64,000 bases of DNA, taken from positions 1-64,000 of the forward strand of contig NZ_QPJE01000003.1 in NCBI RefSeq assembly GCF_003337245.1, written 5' to 3'. Below, piece after piece: positions 37,104 through 47,253 of the stretch (position 1 is its first letter; the number at the start of each line of letters is the position of its first letter). The position numbers were made by a program, and so were the translations under genes. The notes under the pieces were generated by a model. The model was not told where the DNA came from. It saw only the letters and a program-made list of their open reading frames with translations, and did no database searches. The stretch is from Halanaerobium sp. MA284_MarDTE_T2. Lineage in GTDB: Bacteria > Bacillota > Halanaerobiia > Halanaerobiales > Halanaerobiaceae.

Positions 37104-37232
37104 ATACACTTCAATTTTATCCGTGTTTATCCGTGGGTAATGCTGGCAGTATTATTATTTACTATTTTTACCGGATATGGCAGAACATTTATATCTGATG
37201 AAAAAACTGCTGTGCCTAAAAATAAAAAGTAA
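37104..37232 (+). other. Orphan open frame, possible membrane-protein tail
   Basis: In the gap between lysR and the FMN riboswitch, one frame runs open for about 40 codons without a ribosome site: FIRVYPWVMLAVLLFTIFTG then GYGRTFISDEKTAVPKNKK and stop. One hydrophobic helix with a basic tail resembles the end of a membrane protein. It may be a relic of a lost LysR-regulated transporter or chance. Confidence 0.2.
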
Positions 37233-37344
37233 GCCAGCGGTAAAGCTACTGCTGTTGAAAAAGTATAGCAGGATGTTTTTTTTACAATAAACCTTTACAA
37301 ATAGATACAGAACTGATAGAATAAATTCAGAAAAATTGAATATT

Positions 37345-37452
37345 AACTAACGAGGATGGGTGAAATTCCCTACCGGTGGTAAAGTCCACAAGCCTTTGGG
37401 GTTGATCTGGTGTAATTCCAGTACCGACAGTACAGTCTGGAAGGGAGTTAGG
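37345..37452 (+). promoter_or_regulatory. FMN riboswitch (RFN element)
   Basis: Core segments in order: GAGGATGGGTGAAATTCCC, TACCGGTGGTAAAGTCCAC, GATCTGGTGTAATTCCAG, TACCGACAGTACAGTCTGG and AAGGGAG, closed by CTAAC/GTTAG. It controls ribD-ribE-ribBA-ribH and should repress when FMN is abundant. Confidence 0.95.
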
Positions 37453-37554
37453 TGTTTCTGATGAGAAATTACCTAAATTTGTTCTGCATCTGCATTATAA
37501 ATTTAATCTGCAGAGATGATATTTAAGGTGTTTTTCGGCAGTGATGACTTCATA

Positions 37555-37582
37555 CCCTTCCAGAAATGGAAGGATTTTTTAA
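37555..37582 (+). terminator. FMN-riboswitch terminator
   Basis: CCTTCCA, loop GAAA, TGGAAGG then ATTTTTTAATT, just before the ribD ribosome site. It is the likely off-state structure. An in-frame ATG at 37516 lies upstream of this hairpin and so is not a credible ribD start. Confidence 0.85.
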
Positions 37583-37596
37583 TTGGAGGTGTGTTA

Positions 37597-38703
37597 ATGG
37601 AAAAAGAGGATAGAAAATATATGCAGAGGGCACTGGAGTTAGCTGTAAAAGGTGAGGGTTTTACCAGCCCCAATCCTGTTGTTGGTGCAGTTGTTGTGAA
37701 TAATGGAATTATAGTTGGAGAGGGGTATCATAAATATTATGGAGGTCCACATGCAGAGGTTTATGCTCTCAATGCAGCTGGCGAAAAAGCAGCAGGAGGG
37801 ACTATATATGTAACATTAGAACCCTGCAGCCATTATGGGAAAACACCACCATGTGCTCTAAAAATTATAGATTCCGATATAAGAAGGGCCGTTATAGCGC
37901 TGGAAGATCCCAATCCTGAAGTTGCTGGAGGAGGTATTGAAATGCTCAAAGAAGCTGGTATAGAAGTTGAAGTTGGTCTTCTAAAAAAGGAGGCTGAAAA
38001 ATTAAATGAAATTTTTTTAAAATATATTACTTCTGATCTGCCCTATGTATATCTCAAAAAAGCCCAGACTCTGGATGGATTTACTGCAGCCAGAAGTGGC
38101 GATTCTAAATGGATAACAAACAAAAAAGCAAGACTTGAAGGACATAAACTCCGCCATAAGGTTGATGCTGTACTGGTTGGTATTGGTACAGTTCTAAAGG
38201 ATAATCCATCTCTCACCACAAGACTGGAAGATAGTCCCGGCAGAGACTCCCTGCGAATTGTTTTGGATTCTAAACTGAGAATTTCTGCTGATCTAAAGAT
38301 ATTAAATCAGGAATCTGACGCTGGAACACTGATAGTATGTGGTAGAGAGGCTGATAGAGATAAAAAAAACATATTATCTCAAAAAGAAAATGTAGAGATG
38401 ATGGAAGTAGAACTTAATAGAGAAGGGAATATACCTGTTAAAAAACTGTTAAAAAAACTGCATAAACGAAAAATATCCAGTCTGCTTGTAGAAGGAGGGG
38501 CCAGGGTAAGTTATTCTTTTGCAAAGGCAGGACTGGTAGATAAATATTATTATTTTATTGCTCCTAAACTTCTGCTCGGAAGTGATGGGACTGCTGCTTT
38601 TTCGGGGGCTGGCCCGGAGCTGATGAAAGATGCAAAAGAACTTCATATAATTGAACAGAAAATGCTGGATGATAATATTTTTTTAATTGCGGAAGAAATT
38701 TGA
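37597..38703 (+). CDS. ribD: Bifunctional riboflavin deaminase/reductase
   Basis: 368 aa from ATG 37597 after TTGGAGGTG. N-terminal zinc deaminase (HAEVYAL, then EPCSHYGKTPPC), C-terminal NADPH reductase (LKKAQTLDGFTAARSGDSKW; LLVEGGARVSYSF). Carries out deamination and side-chain reduction of the pyrimidine intermediate. First gene of the rib operon. Confidence 0.95.
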   Translation: MEKEDRKYMQRALELAVKGEGFTSPNPVVGAVVVNNGIIVGEGYHKYYGGPHAEVYALNAAGEKAAGGTIYVTLEPCSHYGKTPPCALKIIDSDIRRAVIALEDPNPEVAGGGIEMLKEAGIEVEVGLLKKEAEKLNEIFLKYITSDLPYVYLKKAQTLDGFTAARSGDSKWITNKKARLEGHKLRHKVDAVLVGIGTVLKDNPSLTTRLEDSPGRDSLRIVLDSKLRISADLKILNQESDAGTLIVCGREADRDKKNILSQKENVEMMEVELNREGNIPVKKLLKKLHKRKISSLLVEGGARVSYSFAKAGLVDKYYYFIAPKLLLGSDGTAAFSGAGPELMKDAKELHIIEQKMLDDNIFLIAEEI

Positions 38704-38848
38704 TTCCCTATCCACATTTTAAAAAGAGCGAGACTTTTTCGGCTGAATTTGGTAATAGATAATATTAAGACAGATAATTAATAAAGTATTTTAACGAGTA
38801 TAGATAGTTTAACTTTAACTTAATAGATAAAAAAGTGAGGTGATGGTT

Positions 38849-39511
38849 GTGTTTACAGGAATTGTTCAGGAAACAGGAAAGCTGCAGAACAGAATTGAGG
38901 GTGCTACTAAATATCAGCTGAAAATATCAGCAGATAAAGTGCTGATAGATATTAAAAAAGGAGACAGTATTGCCGTTAATGGAGTCTGCCTTACTGTCGT
39001 AGATTTCGACAGCAGCTCTTTTACGGCAGATGTAATGCCGGAAACTTTAAATTCTACCAATCTATCTGATCTAAAAAGTTCTTCTATAATTAACCTGGAG
39101 CAGTCACTTAGAATGAATGATTTTGTGGGCGGCCATTTTGTTACAGGACATGTTGACGGTACTGCAGTTTTGAGAGATATCAAAAGAGAAAAAAATGCTC
39201 ACCTGCTTCAGCTGGTCTGCAGTGATAATTTAACTCAGTATATAGTAAAAAAAGGTTCTGCAGCTTTAAATGGAGTAAGTCTGACAGTTATGGATATTAA
39301 AGAAAATATATTAACAATATCTCTGATACCGGAAACATGGAGTTCAACCAATTTTAAATATATAAAGCGGGGAGACAGGATTAATATTGAAGCTGATATT
39401 TTGGGGAAATATGTTCTAAAATTGCTGGGAAAAGATAGGAATCAGGTTAAAAGCGGCAGTAATAATAGTAGTATAACAGCTGACTTTTTAAAGAAAAATG
39501 GTTTTTATTAG
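38849..39511 (+). CDS. ribE: Riboflavin synthase alpha chain
   Basis: 220 aa from GTG 38849, giving the canonical MFTGIVQE N-terminus, 5 nt after AGGTGAT; GTG 38840 and ATG 38843 overlap that site. Two tandem lumazine-binding repeats, with NGVCLTVVD, then GHFVTGHVDGT, then NGVSLTVMD. Dismutates 6,7-dimethyl-8-ribityllumazine. Preceded by a 145-bp spacer with no recognised signal and followed by 186 bp of AT-rich DNA before ribBA. Confidence 0.94.
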   Translation: MFTGIVQETGKLQNRIEGATKYQLKISADKVLIDIKKGDSIAVNGVCLTVVDFDSSSFTADVMPETLNSTNLSDLKSSSIINLEQSLRMNDFVGGHFVTGHVDGTAVLRDIKREKNAHLLQLVCSDNLTQYIVKKGSAALNGVSLTVMDIKENILTISLIPETWSSTNFKYIKRGDRINIEADILGKYVLKLLGKDRNQVKSGSNNSSITADFLKKNGFY

Positions 39512-39697
39512 AGTATTAATAGTTTTGGTTGATTAGTGGTTTAATTAGGCTGTATTTTCAAGTAAAATATAAAAAATTTCATTTATGACGGAATCTTTTT
39601 TGTAATTCTAAAAATAATTTTGAGTAAACTCCTTGTTATATCATTTCAAATTCATCAATTATTTTTTCTTAATTATATAAATCAGAAAGGAGCTATT

Positions 39698-40906
39698 ATG
39701 AATAAAATTGAAGAAGCTTTACAGGATATTAGAAGTGGGAAGATGATTATTGTTGTTGATGATGAAGATCGAGAAAACGAAGGTGACCTTTTTATGGCAG
39801 CTGAAAAAGTAACAACAGAAAATATTAATTTTATGATAAAGGAAGGTAGAGGTCTTGTCTGTACACCAATGCAGGAAGAGAGATTAAAAGAGCTGGATCT
39901 TCCCCTTATGGTTAGTAAGAATACTGATCCACATAGAACAGCATTTACAGTTTCTGTTGATCACAAAGATACTACAACTGGGATTTCTGCTGAAGAAAGG
40001 GCTTTGACTATCAGCAGGCTTATTGATGAAGAGGCTAAAAAGACTGATTTTAATAGGCCTGGGCATGTATTCCCTCTTATTGCAAAAAGAGGTGGGGTTT
40101 TAAGGAGGGCCGGACATACAGAAGCTGCTGTGGATCTGGCAAAAATGGCAGGTCTTTATCCGGCCGGTGTAATTTGTGAGATTATTAAAGAAGATGGTCA
40201 GATGGCACGAATGCCGTATTTAGAAAAATTTGCGGAAAAATATGATTTAAAAATAGTCACTATAAAAGATCTTATTAAATACAGAAAAAGAAAAGATAAA
40301 CTGATAAAAAAAGCGGCTGAAGCTGTACTGCCAACAAAATATGGAGAATTTGATATAAAGATTTACAGGAGTGAAATTGACAGCAGAGAGCATATTGCAT
40401 TAGTTAAAGGTGATGTCCAAAATAAAGAGAATGTTCTTGTTAGAGTTCATTCTGAATGTCTTACAGGTGATACATTTGGTTCACTGCGATGTGACTGTGG
40501 AGAGCAGCTGGCTGCAGCCCTATCAATTATCAATAAAGAAAAAAGCGGAGTTTTTCTTTATATGAGGCAGGAAGGACGTGGTATTGGGCTGGTTAATAAG
40601 ATAAAGGCATATGCACTTCAGGATAAAGGGATGGATACAGTTGAAGCAAATGTAGCACTCGGTTTTGACCCTGATCTCAGAGATTATGGTATTGGTGCTC
40701 AAATACTGGCTGATCTTGGCCTCAGCTCTATCAGACTGCTGACCAATAATCCCAAAAAGATTATTGGTTTGGAAGGTTATGGACTTAAAGTTACAGATAG
40801 AATTCCACTGGAAGTAGATCCAAATGAAGAAAATGAATTTTATCTTAAGGTAAAAAAAGAAAAAATGGGTCATATTTTAAATTTTAATAAAGGAGGAAAA
40901 GAATAA
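39698..40906 (+). CDS. ribBA: 3,4-dihydroxy-2-butanone-4-phosphate synthase / GTP cyclohydrolase II
   Basis: 402 aa from ATG 39698 after AAAGGAG. DHBPS domain ([34 protein letters not shown]), then GTP cyclohydrolase II with the zinc site [18 protein letters not shown] and RQEGRGIGL. Supplies both riboflavin precursors. Stop overlaps the ribH start. Confidence 0.95.
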   Translation: MNKIEEALQDIRSGKMIIVVDDEDRENEGDLFMAAEKVTTENINFMIKEGRGLVCTPMQEERLKELDLPLMVSKNTDPHRTAFTVSVDHKDTTTGISAEERALTISRLIDEEAKKTDFNRPGHVFPLIAKRGGVLRRAGHTEAAVDLAKMAGLYPAGVICEIIKEDGQMARMPYLEKFAEKYDLKIVTIKDLIKYRKRKDKLIKKAAEAVLPTKYGEFDIKIYRSEIDSREHIALVKGDVQNKENVLVRVHSECLTGDTFGSLRCDCGEQLAAALSIINKEKSGVFLYMRQEGRGIGLVNKIKAYALQDKGMDTVEANVALGFDPDLRDYGIGAQILADLGLSSIRLLTNNPKKIIGLEGYGLKVTDRIPLEVDPNEENEFYLKVKKEKMGHILNFNKGGKE

Positions 40907-41370
40907 TGACAAAAATTTATGAAGGAAAGCTGACAGGTAAAGGTATTAAAGTTGGTATAGTAGTAGGGCGTTTTAATGAATTTATATCCAGTAAACTTTT
41001 GGATGGGGCTCTTGATGGACTTAAAAGACACGGGGTTGAGGATGATAATATAGAGATTGCCTGGGTGCCTGGGTCTTTTGAAATTCCATTAACTGCTCAA
41101 AAAATGGCTTCAGGCAGCAAATATGATGGAGTTATAGCTCTTGGTGCAGTTATTAGAGGTGAAACACCACACTTTGATTATATTTCTTCTGAAGTGGCAA
41201 AAGGAGTTGCAAAGGTGGGACTGGATGCAGGAAAACCGGTTATATTTGGGGTTTTAACAACAGATACAATTGAGCAGGCCATTTCTCGGGCCGGTACAAA
41301 GTCAGGTAATAAGGGCTTTGATGCAGCTGTATCACTGATTGAGATGGTAAATCTTTTTAATGAATTATAA
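40906..41370 (+). CDS. ribH: 6,7-dimethyl-8-ribityllumazine synthase
   Basis: 154 aa, usual length. [44 protein letters not shown] with the catalytic His, and [11 protein letters not shown]. Last gene of the rib operon; ATG overlaps the ribBA stop after AAAGGAGG. Confidence 0.96.
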   Translation: MTKIYEGKLTGKGIKVGIVVGRFNEFISSKLLDGALDGLKRHGVEDDNIEIAWVPGSFEIPLTAQKMASGSKYDGVIALGAVIRGETPHFDYISSEVAKGVAKVGLDAGKPVIFGVLTTDTIEQAISRAGTKSGNKGFDAAVSLIEMVNLFNEL

Positions 41371-41448
41371 AAGCTGAAATTTACTTTTAAGCTCAGTTAT
41401 ATTATAATTATTTTAAACAATTATCTCTCAGCCAGGGTGGAGGCAGTT

Positions 41449-42501
41449 ATGGAAAATAAAAACAACCAGGGAAAAAAAATAAGTTTAAGAAAATATATGT
41501 TTTATTTTGTACTTTTTTTAATTATATCTGCACTGACACTGTATTATATTTATAATCTGCTTGGAAAAGAATCTGAATTCAAGATCTTTTTAGAATTTCC
41601 TCTTCCAGTAATAAGTTCATTATTTGTACTGCTGATGCTTTATTTTGTACTGGATGGGCTGCGCCTATTTTTTATATTAAAAACACTGCAGATAGAAATT
41701 GAATTCCTTCATATTTTAAAGCTTGTATTTATAAATTTGTTTGTTTCCAATATTACACCTCTTGCTACCGGTGGTGGGGTGGCTCAGGTATATTTTCTTC
41801 ACCGCAAAGGAATTCCTTTAGGCAGTGCTACAGCAGCAACTACTATCCGGACTGCCCTGGCTACTACAATTATTTTTACAGCAGCTCCACCTATACTTCT
41901 AAACAACCAGAAACTTTTGGCATCTTTTAGTGGCATACCCATTTTTGTGTATTTATTTATCTTTATAATTCTTTATTTTTTGGTTTTTTATATAATTATT
42001 TTTAAAAACAGATTTCTTAAAAAAGTTGTATATAGAGCCCTCAATTTTCTTAAAGAAAAAAATATTATTTCTGCCGATAAATATGATTCAGGGCTGAGAT
42101 ATATGCTGGAAAATATTAATCTGTTTGGAGAAAGATTGAGTTTTTTTTTGAAGGGGAATAAAGTACATATCTTTCTTTCTGTGCTTTTTACAATTTTATT
42201 TTTGCTGGCTGAGTTTTCCTTTTCTGTACTGCTTTTAATTGGAATGGGATATCAGATAAATTATTTGTCTGTTATTTTTCTGCAGCTTGTTGTTGTATTT
42301 TTTATGTACTTTGCTCCTACTCCTGGTGCAGCAGGTGTGGCAGAAGGTGGTTATTCTTTCTTTTTTAGCAGTTTTGTATCAAAACAGGATATTTTCCCAC
42401 TACTGTTTGCCTGGCGATTTTTAACAAAATATGTAGGAATATTTATAGGTATACTGGTATTTTTATTTTTAATGACCAGAGGAGAGGACAGCAATGAATA
42501 G
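41449..42501 (+). CDS. Polytopic membrane protein, UPF0104 / LPG-synthase transmembrane family
   Basis: 350 aa from ATG 41449 after GGGTGGAGG. Seven or eight hydrophobic helices; NLFVSNITPLATGGGVAQVYFL near residue 95 and PTPGAAGVAEGGY near residue 290 are the hallmark segments of the family (PF03706), whose members act in lipid flipping or aminoacylation. The catalytic C-terminal domain of MprF is absent. It overlaps the next gene by 8 bp, suggesting that the glycosyltransferase fusion and this protein work on the same membrane lipid or glycan. Confidence 0.85.
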   Translation: MENKNNQGKKISLRKYMFYFVLFLIISALTLYYIYNLLGKESEFKIFLEFPLPVISSLFVLLMLYFVLDGLRLFFILKTLQIEIEFLHILKLVFINLFVSNITPLATGGGVAQVYFLHRKGIPLGSATAATTIRTALATTIIFTAAPPILLNNQKLLASFSGIPIFVYLFIFIILYFLVFYIIIFKNRFLKKVVYRALNFLKEKNIISADKYDSGLRYMLENINLFGERLSFFLKGNKVHIFLSVLFTILFLLAEFSFSVLLLIGMGYQINYLSVIFLQLVVVFFMYFAPTPGAAGVAEGGYSFFFSSFVSKQDIFPLLFAWRFLTKYVGIFIGILVFLFLMTRGEDSNE

Positions 42502-44692
42502 CAAAAAAGTCGTATTTTTAATTACAGTTTTTATTTTACTAATTTTATTTACACACAGTATCTATGCACCAATGACAATTGAAAATTTTAATGCTGTTAA
42601 TTTGCAGAATATAAACCAGATTAAAGAAAATATAAAAGATAAAAAGTTTTCTTTTGCTGTTGTGGGAAATATAGAAAACTCTATCAGTATTTTTGATAAA
42701 AGAATACTGCCGGTTTTGAAATCCAATTCAGCAGATTTTATAATCTCCACTGGTAATAATGTGCGGGATGGTAATGAAGGTAAATACAGGGTTTTTTACC
42801 GCACACTGCAGAAAATGAATATACCATTTGTGACTGGAGTTGGGCAAAAAGAAATTGGAGATGAAGGATTTAAGAACTTTTATAAGTATTTTGGCCCATT
42901 TTATTTTTCTTTTGCTGCTGCTGATTCCTATTTTATTTTTCTGGATACAACCGGTCATACTCCGGACAACTGGCAGCAGTCATGGCTGGAAGATGAGCTT
43001 AAAACAGCTGTTTCTTTTGAAAATATTTTTGTAATAATGAATAAAGCTCCTTTTAAAGTGGAGACCGAATCACTGCTTGATGATAAAGAAAAGTTTATTG
43101 AACCTGATTCTAAACGAGAGTTTTACCAGTCATTATTTTCAGAATATAATGTGGATGCAGTTTTTTCGTCAAATGCTGATGTTTTTTCCAGAAAGAATAT
43201 CAATGGTGTCAGCTATATTATAACCGGTGGTGCAGGAGGAGAACTGATATTAGAAAATGACAGCAGCTTTTATCATTATATAGAAGTTGAGGTTGACCAG
43301 GCTGGTGTTGATATCGAGGTAAAAAAACTTGAAAACAATCCCGGGATAATTGCAAAAATAGCTGTCAATATCTGGGTTGCGGTTCAATCTTTTATTTACA
43401 CAAACTATATTAATATTATAATTGCCGCACTGATAATTTTTATGGTAGGTTATATAATTTATAGAGAAATGACAAGAGAAATTGACTATTACCGCAACTT
43501 TTCCTATTCGGAAGAGGTAGATGAGGACAGAAAACTAAAAATTGCTATGTTCACCAACAATTATTTTCCGGTAATAGGTGGTGTCCCTATTTCTATAGAA
43601 AGGCTGTCCAGATCTCTGCGCAATCTTGGACATGAGGTTAAGATATTTGCGCCTCAATATCCGGATTATGACAGAGAGAAAGAAAATATTATACGCTGCA
43701 GCTTACTATATTATTATAAACAGGATGGAATGGATATTCCTATAACTAATATTTTTTCCAGAAAGATAGAAAATGAATTTTATAAAAATGATTTTGATAT
43801 TGTTCACTGTCATCACCCTTTCTGGCTTGGCTCAAAAGGAATGTCCTTAGGACACAAATATAATGTGCCGGTAGTTTTCACCTATCATACAAGGCTGGAA
43901 AAATATGCTCACTATATACCTGGATTTCTATTTTTGCGCAGGCTTTTTGCAAATAGGTTTGCCCATCTTATGATCAGACATTTTTCTAACAGGGCCAATG
44001 CTGTATTTGCCCCTACAGATTCTACACAAGAATATCTGAGGGCTATTGGTGTTAAACGATTTATTAAAGTTATACCGACAGGAGTGGATTTTGATAATTA
44101 CAGCATAGATGAAGGTTCAATTTCCAAGCTGCGCAGTAAGCTGGCAGATGAAGAGATACTGCTCATTACTGTTGCCCGTCTTTCTAAAGAAAAAAATCTA
44201 TATTTTCTGCTGGATGGAATTAAGTATGTTAAGAAAAATTCTGATTTAAATTTTAAACTAATTGTGCTGGGAGATGGACCGGAACGAGATAATCTTCAGG
44301 ATTATATTAAGGAAAACAACTTAGAAAATAATGTTGAACTGCTGGGCAGCATCGATTTTGAGGAAATAAGCAGATATTATCTGGCTTCAGATTTATTTGT
44401 ATTTGCTTCAACCAGTGAAACTCAGGGTATGGTTCTGCTGGAAGCCATGGCAGGTAAAACGCCTGTGGTTGCAGTTAGATCAAGTGGAACAGATGATGTA
44501 ATTAAAAATGGATATAACGGTTATAAAACAGAAGAGGATGTAAAGAGCTGGGCCGAAAAAGTTATTAAGTTAATGAAAGATGATGAATTATTAGCGAAAA
44601 CATCAGAAAACGCCCTAAAGATGGCACAGAAATATTCTATTATGAATATGGGAAAAGAAGCGGAAAAGGTTTATAAAAAGCTTCTTAAATAA
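42494..44692 (+). CDS. Membrane-bound fusion: degenerate metallophosphatase domain + GT4 glycosyltransferase
   Basis: 732 aa. Residues 7-24: first membrane segment; about 50-265: outside domain with a calcineurin-phosphoesterase layout; 305-323: second membrane segment; 348-732: cytosolic GT4 glycosyltransferase. The GT half is complete (NNYFPVIGGVPISIERL; HCHHPFWLG; PTGVDFDNY; ETQGMVLLE as the EX7E motif) and resembles diacylglycerol glucosyltransferases. In the outside half the metal-binding sites look replaced: GDxH reads GNIE (58-61), GD reads GN (87-88), GNHE reads GVGQ, and GHDH reads SNAD (226-229), while the fold segment YIITGGAGG is kept. It is therefore probably a binding or sensing pseudo-enzyme. 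Confidence 0.82.
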   Translation: MNSKKVVFLITVFILLILFTHSIYAPMTIENFNAVNLQNINQIKENIKDKKFSFAVVGNIENSISIFDKRILPVLKSNSADFIISTGNNVRDGNEGKYRVFYRTLQKMNIPFVTGVGQKEIGDEGFKNFYKYFGPFYFSFAAADSYFIFLDTTGHTPDNWQQSWLEDELKTAVSFENIFVIMNKAPFKVETESLLDDKEKFIEPDSKREFYQSLFSEYNVDAVFSSNADVFSRKNINGVSYIITGGAGGELILENDSSFYHYIEVEVDQAGVDIEVKKLENNPGIIAKIAVNIWVAVQSFIYTNYINIIIAALIIFMVGYIIYREMTREIDYYRNFSYSEEVDEDRKLKIAMFTNNYFPVIGGVPISIERLSRSLRNLGHEVKIFAPQYPDYDREKENIIRCSLLYYYKQDGMDIPITNIFSRKIENEFYKNDFDIVHCHHPFWLGSKGMSLGHKYNVPVVFTYHTRLEKYAHYIPGFLFLRRLFANRFAHLMIRHFSNRANAVFAPTDSTQEYLRAIGVKRFIKVIPTGVDFDNYSIDEGSISKLRSKLADEEILLITVARLSKEKNLYFLLDGIKYVKKNSDLNFKLIVLGDGPERDNLQDYIKENNLENNVELLGSIDFEEISRYYLASDLFVFASTSETQGMVLLEAMAGKTPVVAVRSSGTDDVIKNGYNGYKTEEDVKSWAEKVIKLMKDDELLAKTSENALKMAQKYSIMNMGKEAEKVYKKLLK

Positions 44693-44804
44693 TCTGGTCT
44701 GTTCAACACTGATGAAAATATAATGAAGTTATTTAATCTGCAGTGACCTCTCCCACAAAAATTCATCTCACTTTATATCAAATTAAAATTTTAAATAAAT
44801 AGCT

Positions 44805-44862
44805 AAAAAATCCCCTTTTAAGGAGGACATATTTTTCATCTTCCACCAGAAGGGGATTTTAC
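44805..44862. terminator. Bidirectional terminator between convergent genes
   Basis: AAATCCCCTT (44808-44817) pairs with AAGGGGATTT (44850-44859); A-run on one side and T-run on the other allow use from both strands. The stretch 44693-44975 otherwise holds nothing recognised. Confidence 0.7.
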
Positions 44863-44975
44863 TATTATATCAATATAAAGTTTTTTTCTTATCTATCAAC
44901 ATTATATAATACCAGGATATCTGTCCGGTCCTATTTTTACTAATTCTTAGTATTTCAAATTAATTTTATACCGAA

Positions 44976-46568
44976 TTATCTGGGCTTTGCAGGTTCTATA
45001 TTGATTTTTTTGCCTTTTATATAATTATCCTTCATTATCTGCAGAACATCCTGGCCGCTTTCTTTTGGTACTTCTACAAAGGTGAAGTTTTCGAAAACAT
45101 CGATAGCTCCAATGAGGCTGCCTGATAGTCCGGTTTCTCCAGCAATTGCTCCAACTATGTGGCGGGGAGATACTCTATCTTTTTTGCCAACATTAACAAA
45201 TAATCGTACCATGCCTGGCTCTGCACCTGTATCACCAAAATCTTTTATTTCAACTACATCCTCATCCTCTGTATCCAGTGATTTTTTCATCAGTGCTGCT
45301 GCAATTTCTATAGCAGTATAATCATCATCAAGCAGATCTTCGATTATTTTTATATATCTTCCCAGACGTTCTTTTGCCATATAATCAGATAATTCATCTA
45401 TAAACTGCTCAAATTTTGCTTCTTCTACATCATCCACAGTAGGAATCGGCTGGCGTTTTACCTTGGTTTTTGTATATTTTTGAATATCTCTCAACTTGTA
45501 AATATCTTTGCCAACTATAAATGTAAATGCCTGGCCGGTTTTCCCAGCTCTCCCGGTTCTGCCTATTCTGTGTACATAATAATCTGTATCCTGAGGAACA
45601 TCATAATTAAATACTGCTTCTACATCATCAACATCTATACCTCTTGCTGCAACATCTGTGGCAACTAAGATTTCTATAATACCGGTGCGAAATTTTTCCA
45701 TGACTCTGTCGCGCTGGTTCTGATTTAAACCACCGTGGATGGAATCGGATAAATATCCTCTGGCCTGCAGCTGAATATTCAGCTCATCGACCATTTTTCT
45801 GGTATTACAGAATACTATAGAAAGATTGGGAGTGTGATAATCCAGCAGTCTTGTTAGTACTTTTAATTTGTTACCTCTTCTTACATCATAATAATTCTGT
45901 TCAATTCCTGGAACTGTCAGCCTCTCATGTGCTACTTTAACAAATTCTGAGTTTTTTTGATATCTTTTGCTGAGGTTCCTAATAGCTCTTGGAATTGTAG
46001 CAGAAAAGAAGAGTGTCTGTCTGTTTTCTGGAATATCTTTCAGTATTGTCTCAATATCGTCTACAAATCCCATATCCAGCATTACATCTGCTTCATCTAA
46101 AACAACATAATCTATGCTGGAAAGCTTTAAAGTACCGCGGCGGATATGATCCATTACTCTGCCTGGAGTTCCTATAACTACCTGAACACCTTTTTTGAGT
46201 GCTTTAATCTGTCTTTTAATTGACTGCCCTCCATAAACCGGCAGGGTATGAAGATTTCTCTTATATTTTGCCAGTCTTTTTAGTTCTTCTGCAACCTGAA
46301 TTGCAAGTTCTCTTGTTGGGCAGAGTATAATCGCCTGTGGATTTTTGTTATTTGTATCAACTTCATCCAGAAGAGGAATACCAAAAGCTGCTGTTTTCCC
46401 TGTACCTGTCTGTGCCTGCCCAATAATATCTTTACCGTCTAAAATTTTGGGAATAGAGTTTGTCTGAATCGGTGTTGTTTCTTCAAATCCCATGTCATTT
46501 ACTGCTTTTAATATATCTTTTGATACATTTAATTCTTCAAATTTAATTTTTTGCAAATCTATTTTCAC
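44976..46568 (-). CDS. DEAD-box ATP-dependent RNA helicase, CshA/DeaD type
   Basis: 530 aa. Q motif GFEETTPIQ, AQTGTGKT, PTRELA, VLDEADVML, FFSATIP, and HRIGRTGRAG. C-terminal residues about 455-530 form a DbpA-type RNA-binding domain (VRLFVNVGKKDRVSPRHIVG). Starts at GTG 46568 by frame; a TTG four codons in has better spacing to AAAGGAAG and may be the real start. Sits after a Csp gene on the same strand, so probably aids RNA unfolding at low temperature and ribosome assembly. Confidence 0.92.
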   Translation of the reverse strand: MKIDLQKIKFEELNVSKDILKAVNDMGFEETTPIQTNSIPKILDGKDIIGQAQTGTGKTAAFGIPLLDEVDTNNKNPQAIILCPTRELAIQVAEELKRLAKYKRNLHTLPVYGGQSIKRQIKALKKGVQVVIGTPGRVMDHIRRGTLKLSSIDYVVLDEADVMLDMGFVDDIETILKDIPENRQTLFFSATIPRAIRNLSKRYQKNSEFVKVAHERLTVPGIEQNYYDVRRGNKLKVLTRLLDYHTPNLSIVFCNTRKMVDELNIQLQARGYLSDSIHGGLNQNQRDRVMEKFRTGIIEILVATDVAARGIDVDDVEAVFNYDVPQDTDYYVHRIGRTGRAGKTGQAFTFIVGKDIYKLRDIQKYTKTKVKRQPIPTVDDVEEAKFEQFIDELSDYMAKERLGRYIKIIEDLLDDDYTAIEIAAALMKKSLDTEDEDVVEIKDFGDTGAEPGMVRLFVNVGKKDRVSPRHIVGAIAGETGLSGSLIGAIDVFENFTFVEVPKESGQDVLQIMKDNYIKGKKINIEPAKPR

Positions 46569-46587
46569 TTCCTTTTTTTATTACAAA

Positions 46588-46621
46588 TAAAAATCCCCGA
46601 CTAAAGAAATATAGTCAGGGA
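46588..46621 (-). terminator. Terminator after csp
   Basis: On the minus strand CCCTGACTA and TAGTCGGGG form a stem followed by ATTTTTA, between csp and the helicase gene. Partial read-through would give the helicase. Confidence 0.7.
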
Positions 46622-46653
46622 ACAGCTGCTATATATAAAAGATTTAAATAATC

Positions 46654-46857
46654 TTATACTGCAACAACATTCTCAGCCTGTGGACCTCGGTCACCTTCTA
46701 CTACTTCAAATTCTACTTCCTGACCTTCTTCTAAACTCTTAAAACCATCACTATTGATAGCAGAGAAGTGAACAAATACATCATCGCCAGATTCTCTCTC
46801 AATAAAACCAAAACCCTTTTGGTCATTAAACCATTTTACTTTACCACTATAAATCAT
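46654..46857 (-). CDS. Cold shock protein
   Basis: 67 aa from ATG 46857, after AGGAGGAA. One CSD with RNP1 KGFGFIE and RNP2 [13 protein letters not shown] at the N-terminus. Single-stranded nucleic-acid chaperone. The leader (46858 to about 46915) holds a CTGGAC...GTCCAG hairpin before the ribosome site. Confidence 0.95.
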   Translation of the reverse strand: MIYSGKVKWFNDQKGFGFIERESGDDVFVHFSAINSDGFKSLEEGQEVEFEVVEGDRGPQAENVVAV

Positions 46858-46921
46858 TAAATAAATTCCTCCTAGTTGTCTCTGGACAAGTCTACATATA
46901 TTTTTAATGTCCAGCCTATTT

Positions 46922-46950
46922 AGTATAACCCAGGTTAGAGACAATGTCAA
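46922..46950 (-). promoter_or_regulatory. csp promoter
   Basis: Reading the minus strand: TTGACA (46950-46945), 17-bp spacer, TATACT (46927-46922). It fits a strongly expressed cold-shock gene. Confidence 0.7.
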
Positions 46951-47173
46951 ATACAATTTTCATTCTACCTTTTACAGGAAAGTATAAAAATAGAAGTCAA
47001 GCAGAACAGGATAATTTTCATTATATTGAAGCTTATTACAATAGATGAGAATGCATTCCAATTTAAATTATAAAAGTCATAAATACTACGAAAACTAGAA
47101 AAAATGTCTAAACTATGTATCGAATTTAAGTGGGGCTTATAAATAATATAGGATAATATTTTGGCGTAACAAT

Positions 47174-47203
47174 TTGACAATTAGTATATTTTTGTTTTAT
47201 AAT
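47174..47203 (+). promoter_or_regulatory. Promoter of the marR-MATE operon
   Basis: TTGACA 47174-47179, 18-bp spacer, TATAAT 47198-47203. The AT-rich DNA around it could contain the operator of the MarR protein itself; no clean palindrome was found. Confidence 0.65.
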
Positions 47204-47253
47204 ATTTATAGTCACGAAATATTAATGATAATAACTATGAGGAGTGATTTTTG

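Noticed and set aside
46965-47180. 71-codon minus-strand frame between csp and marR
   Set aside because: Covers the marR promoter region, has no ribosome site and reads as low-complexity AT-rich translation.
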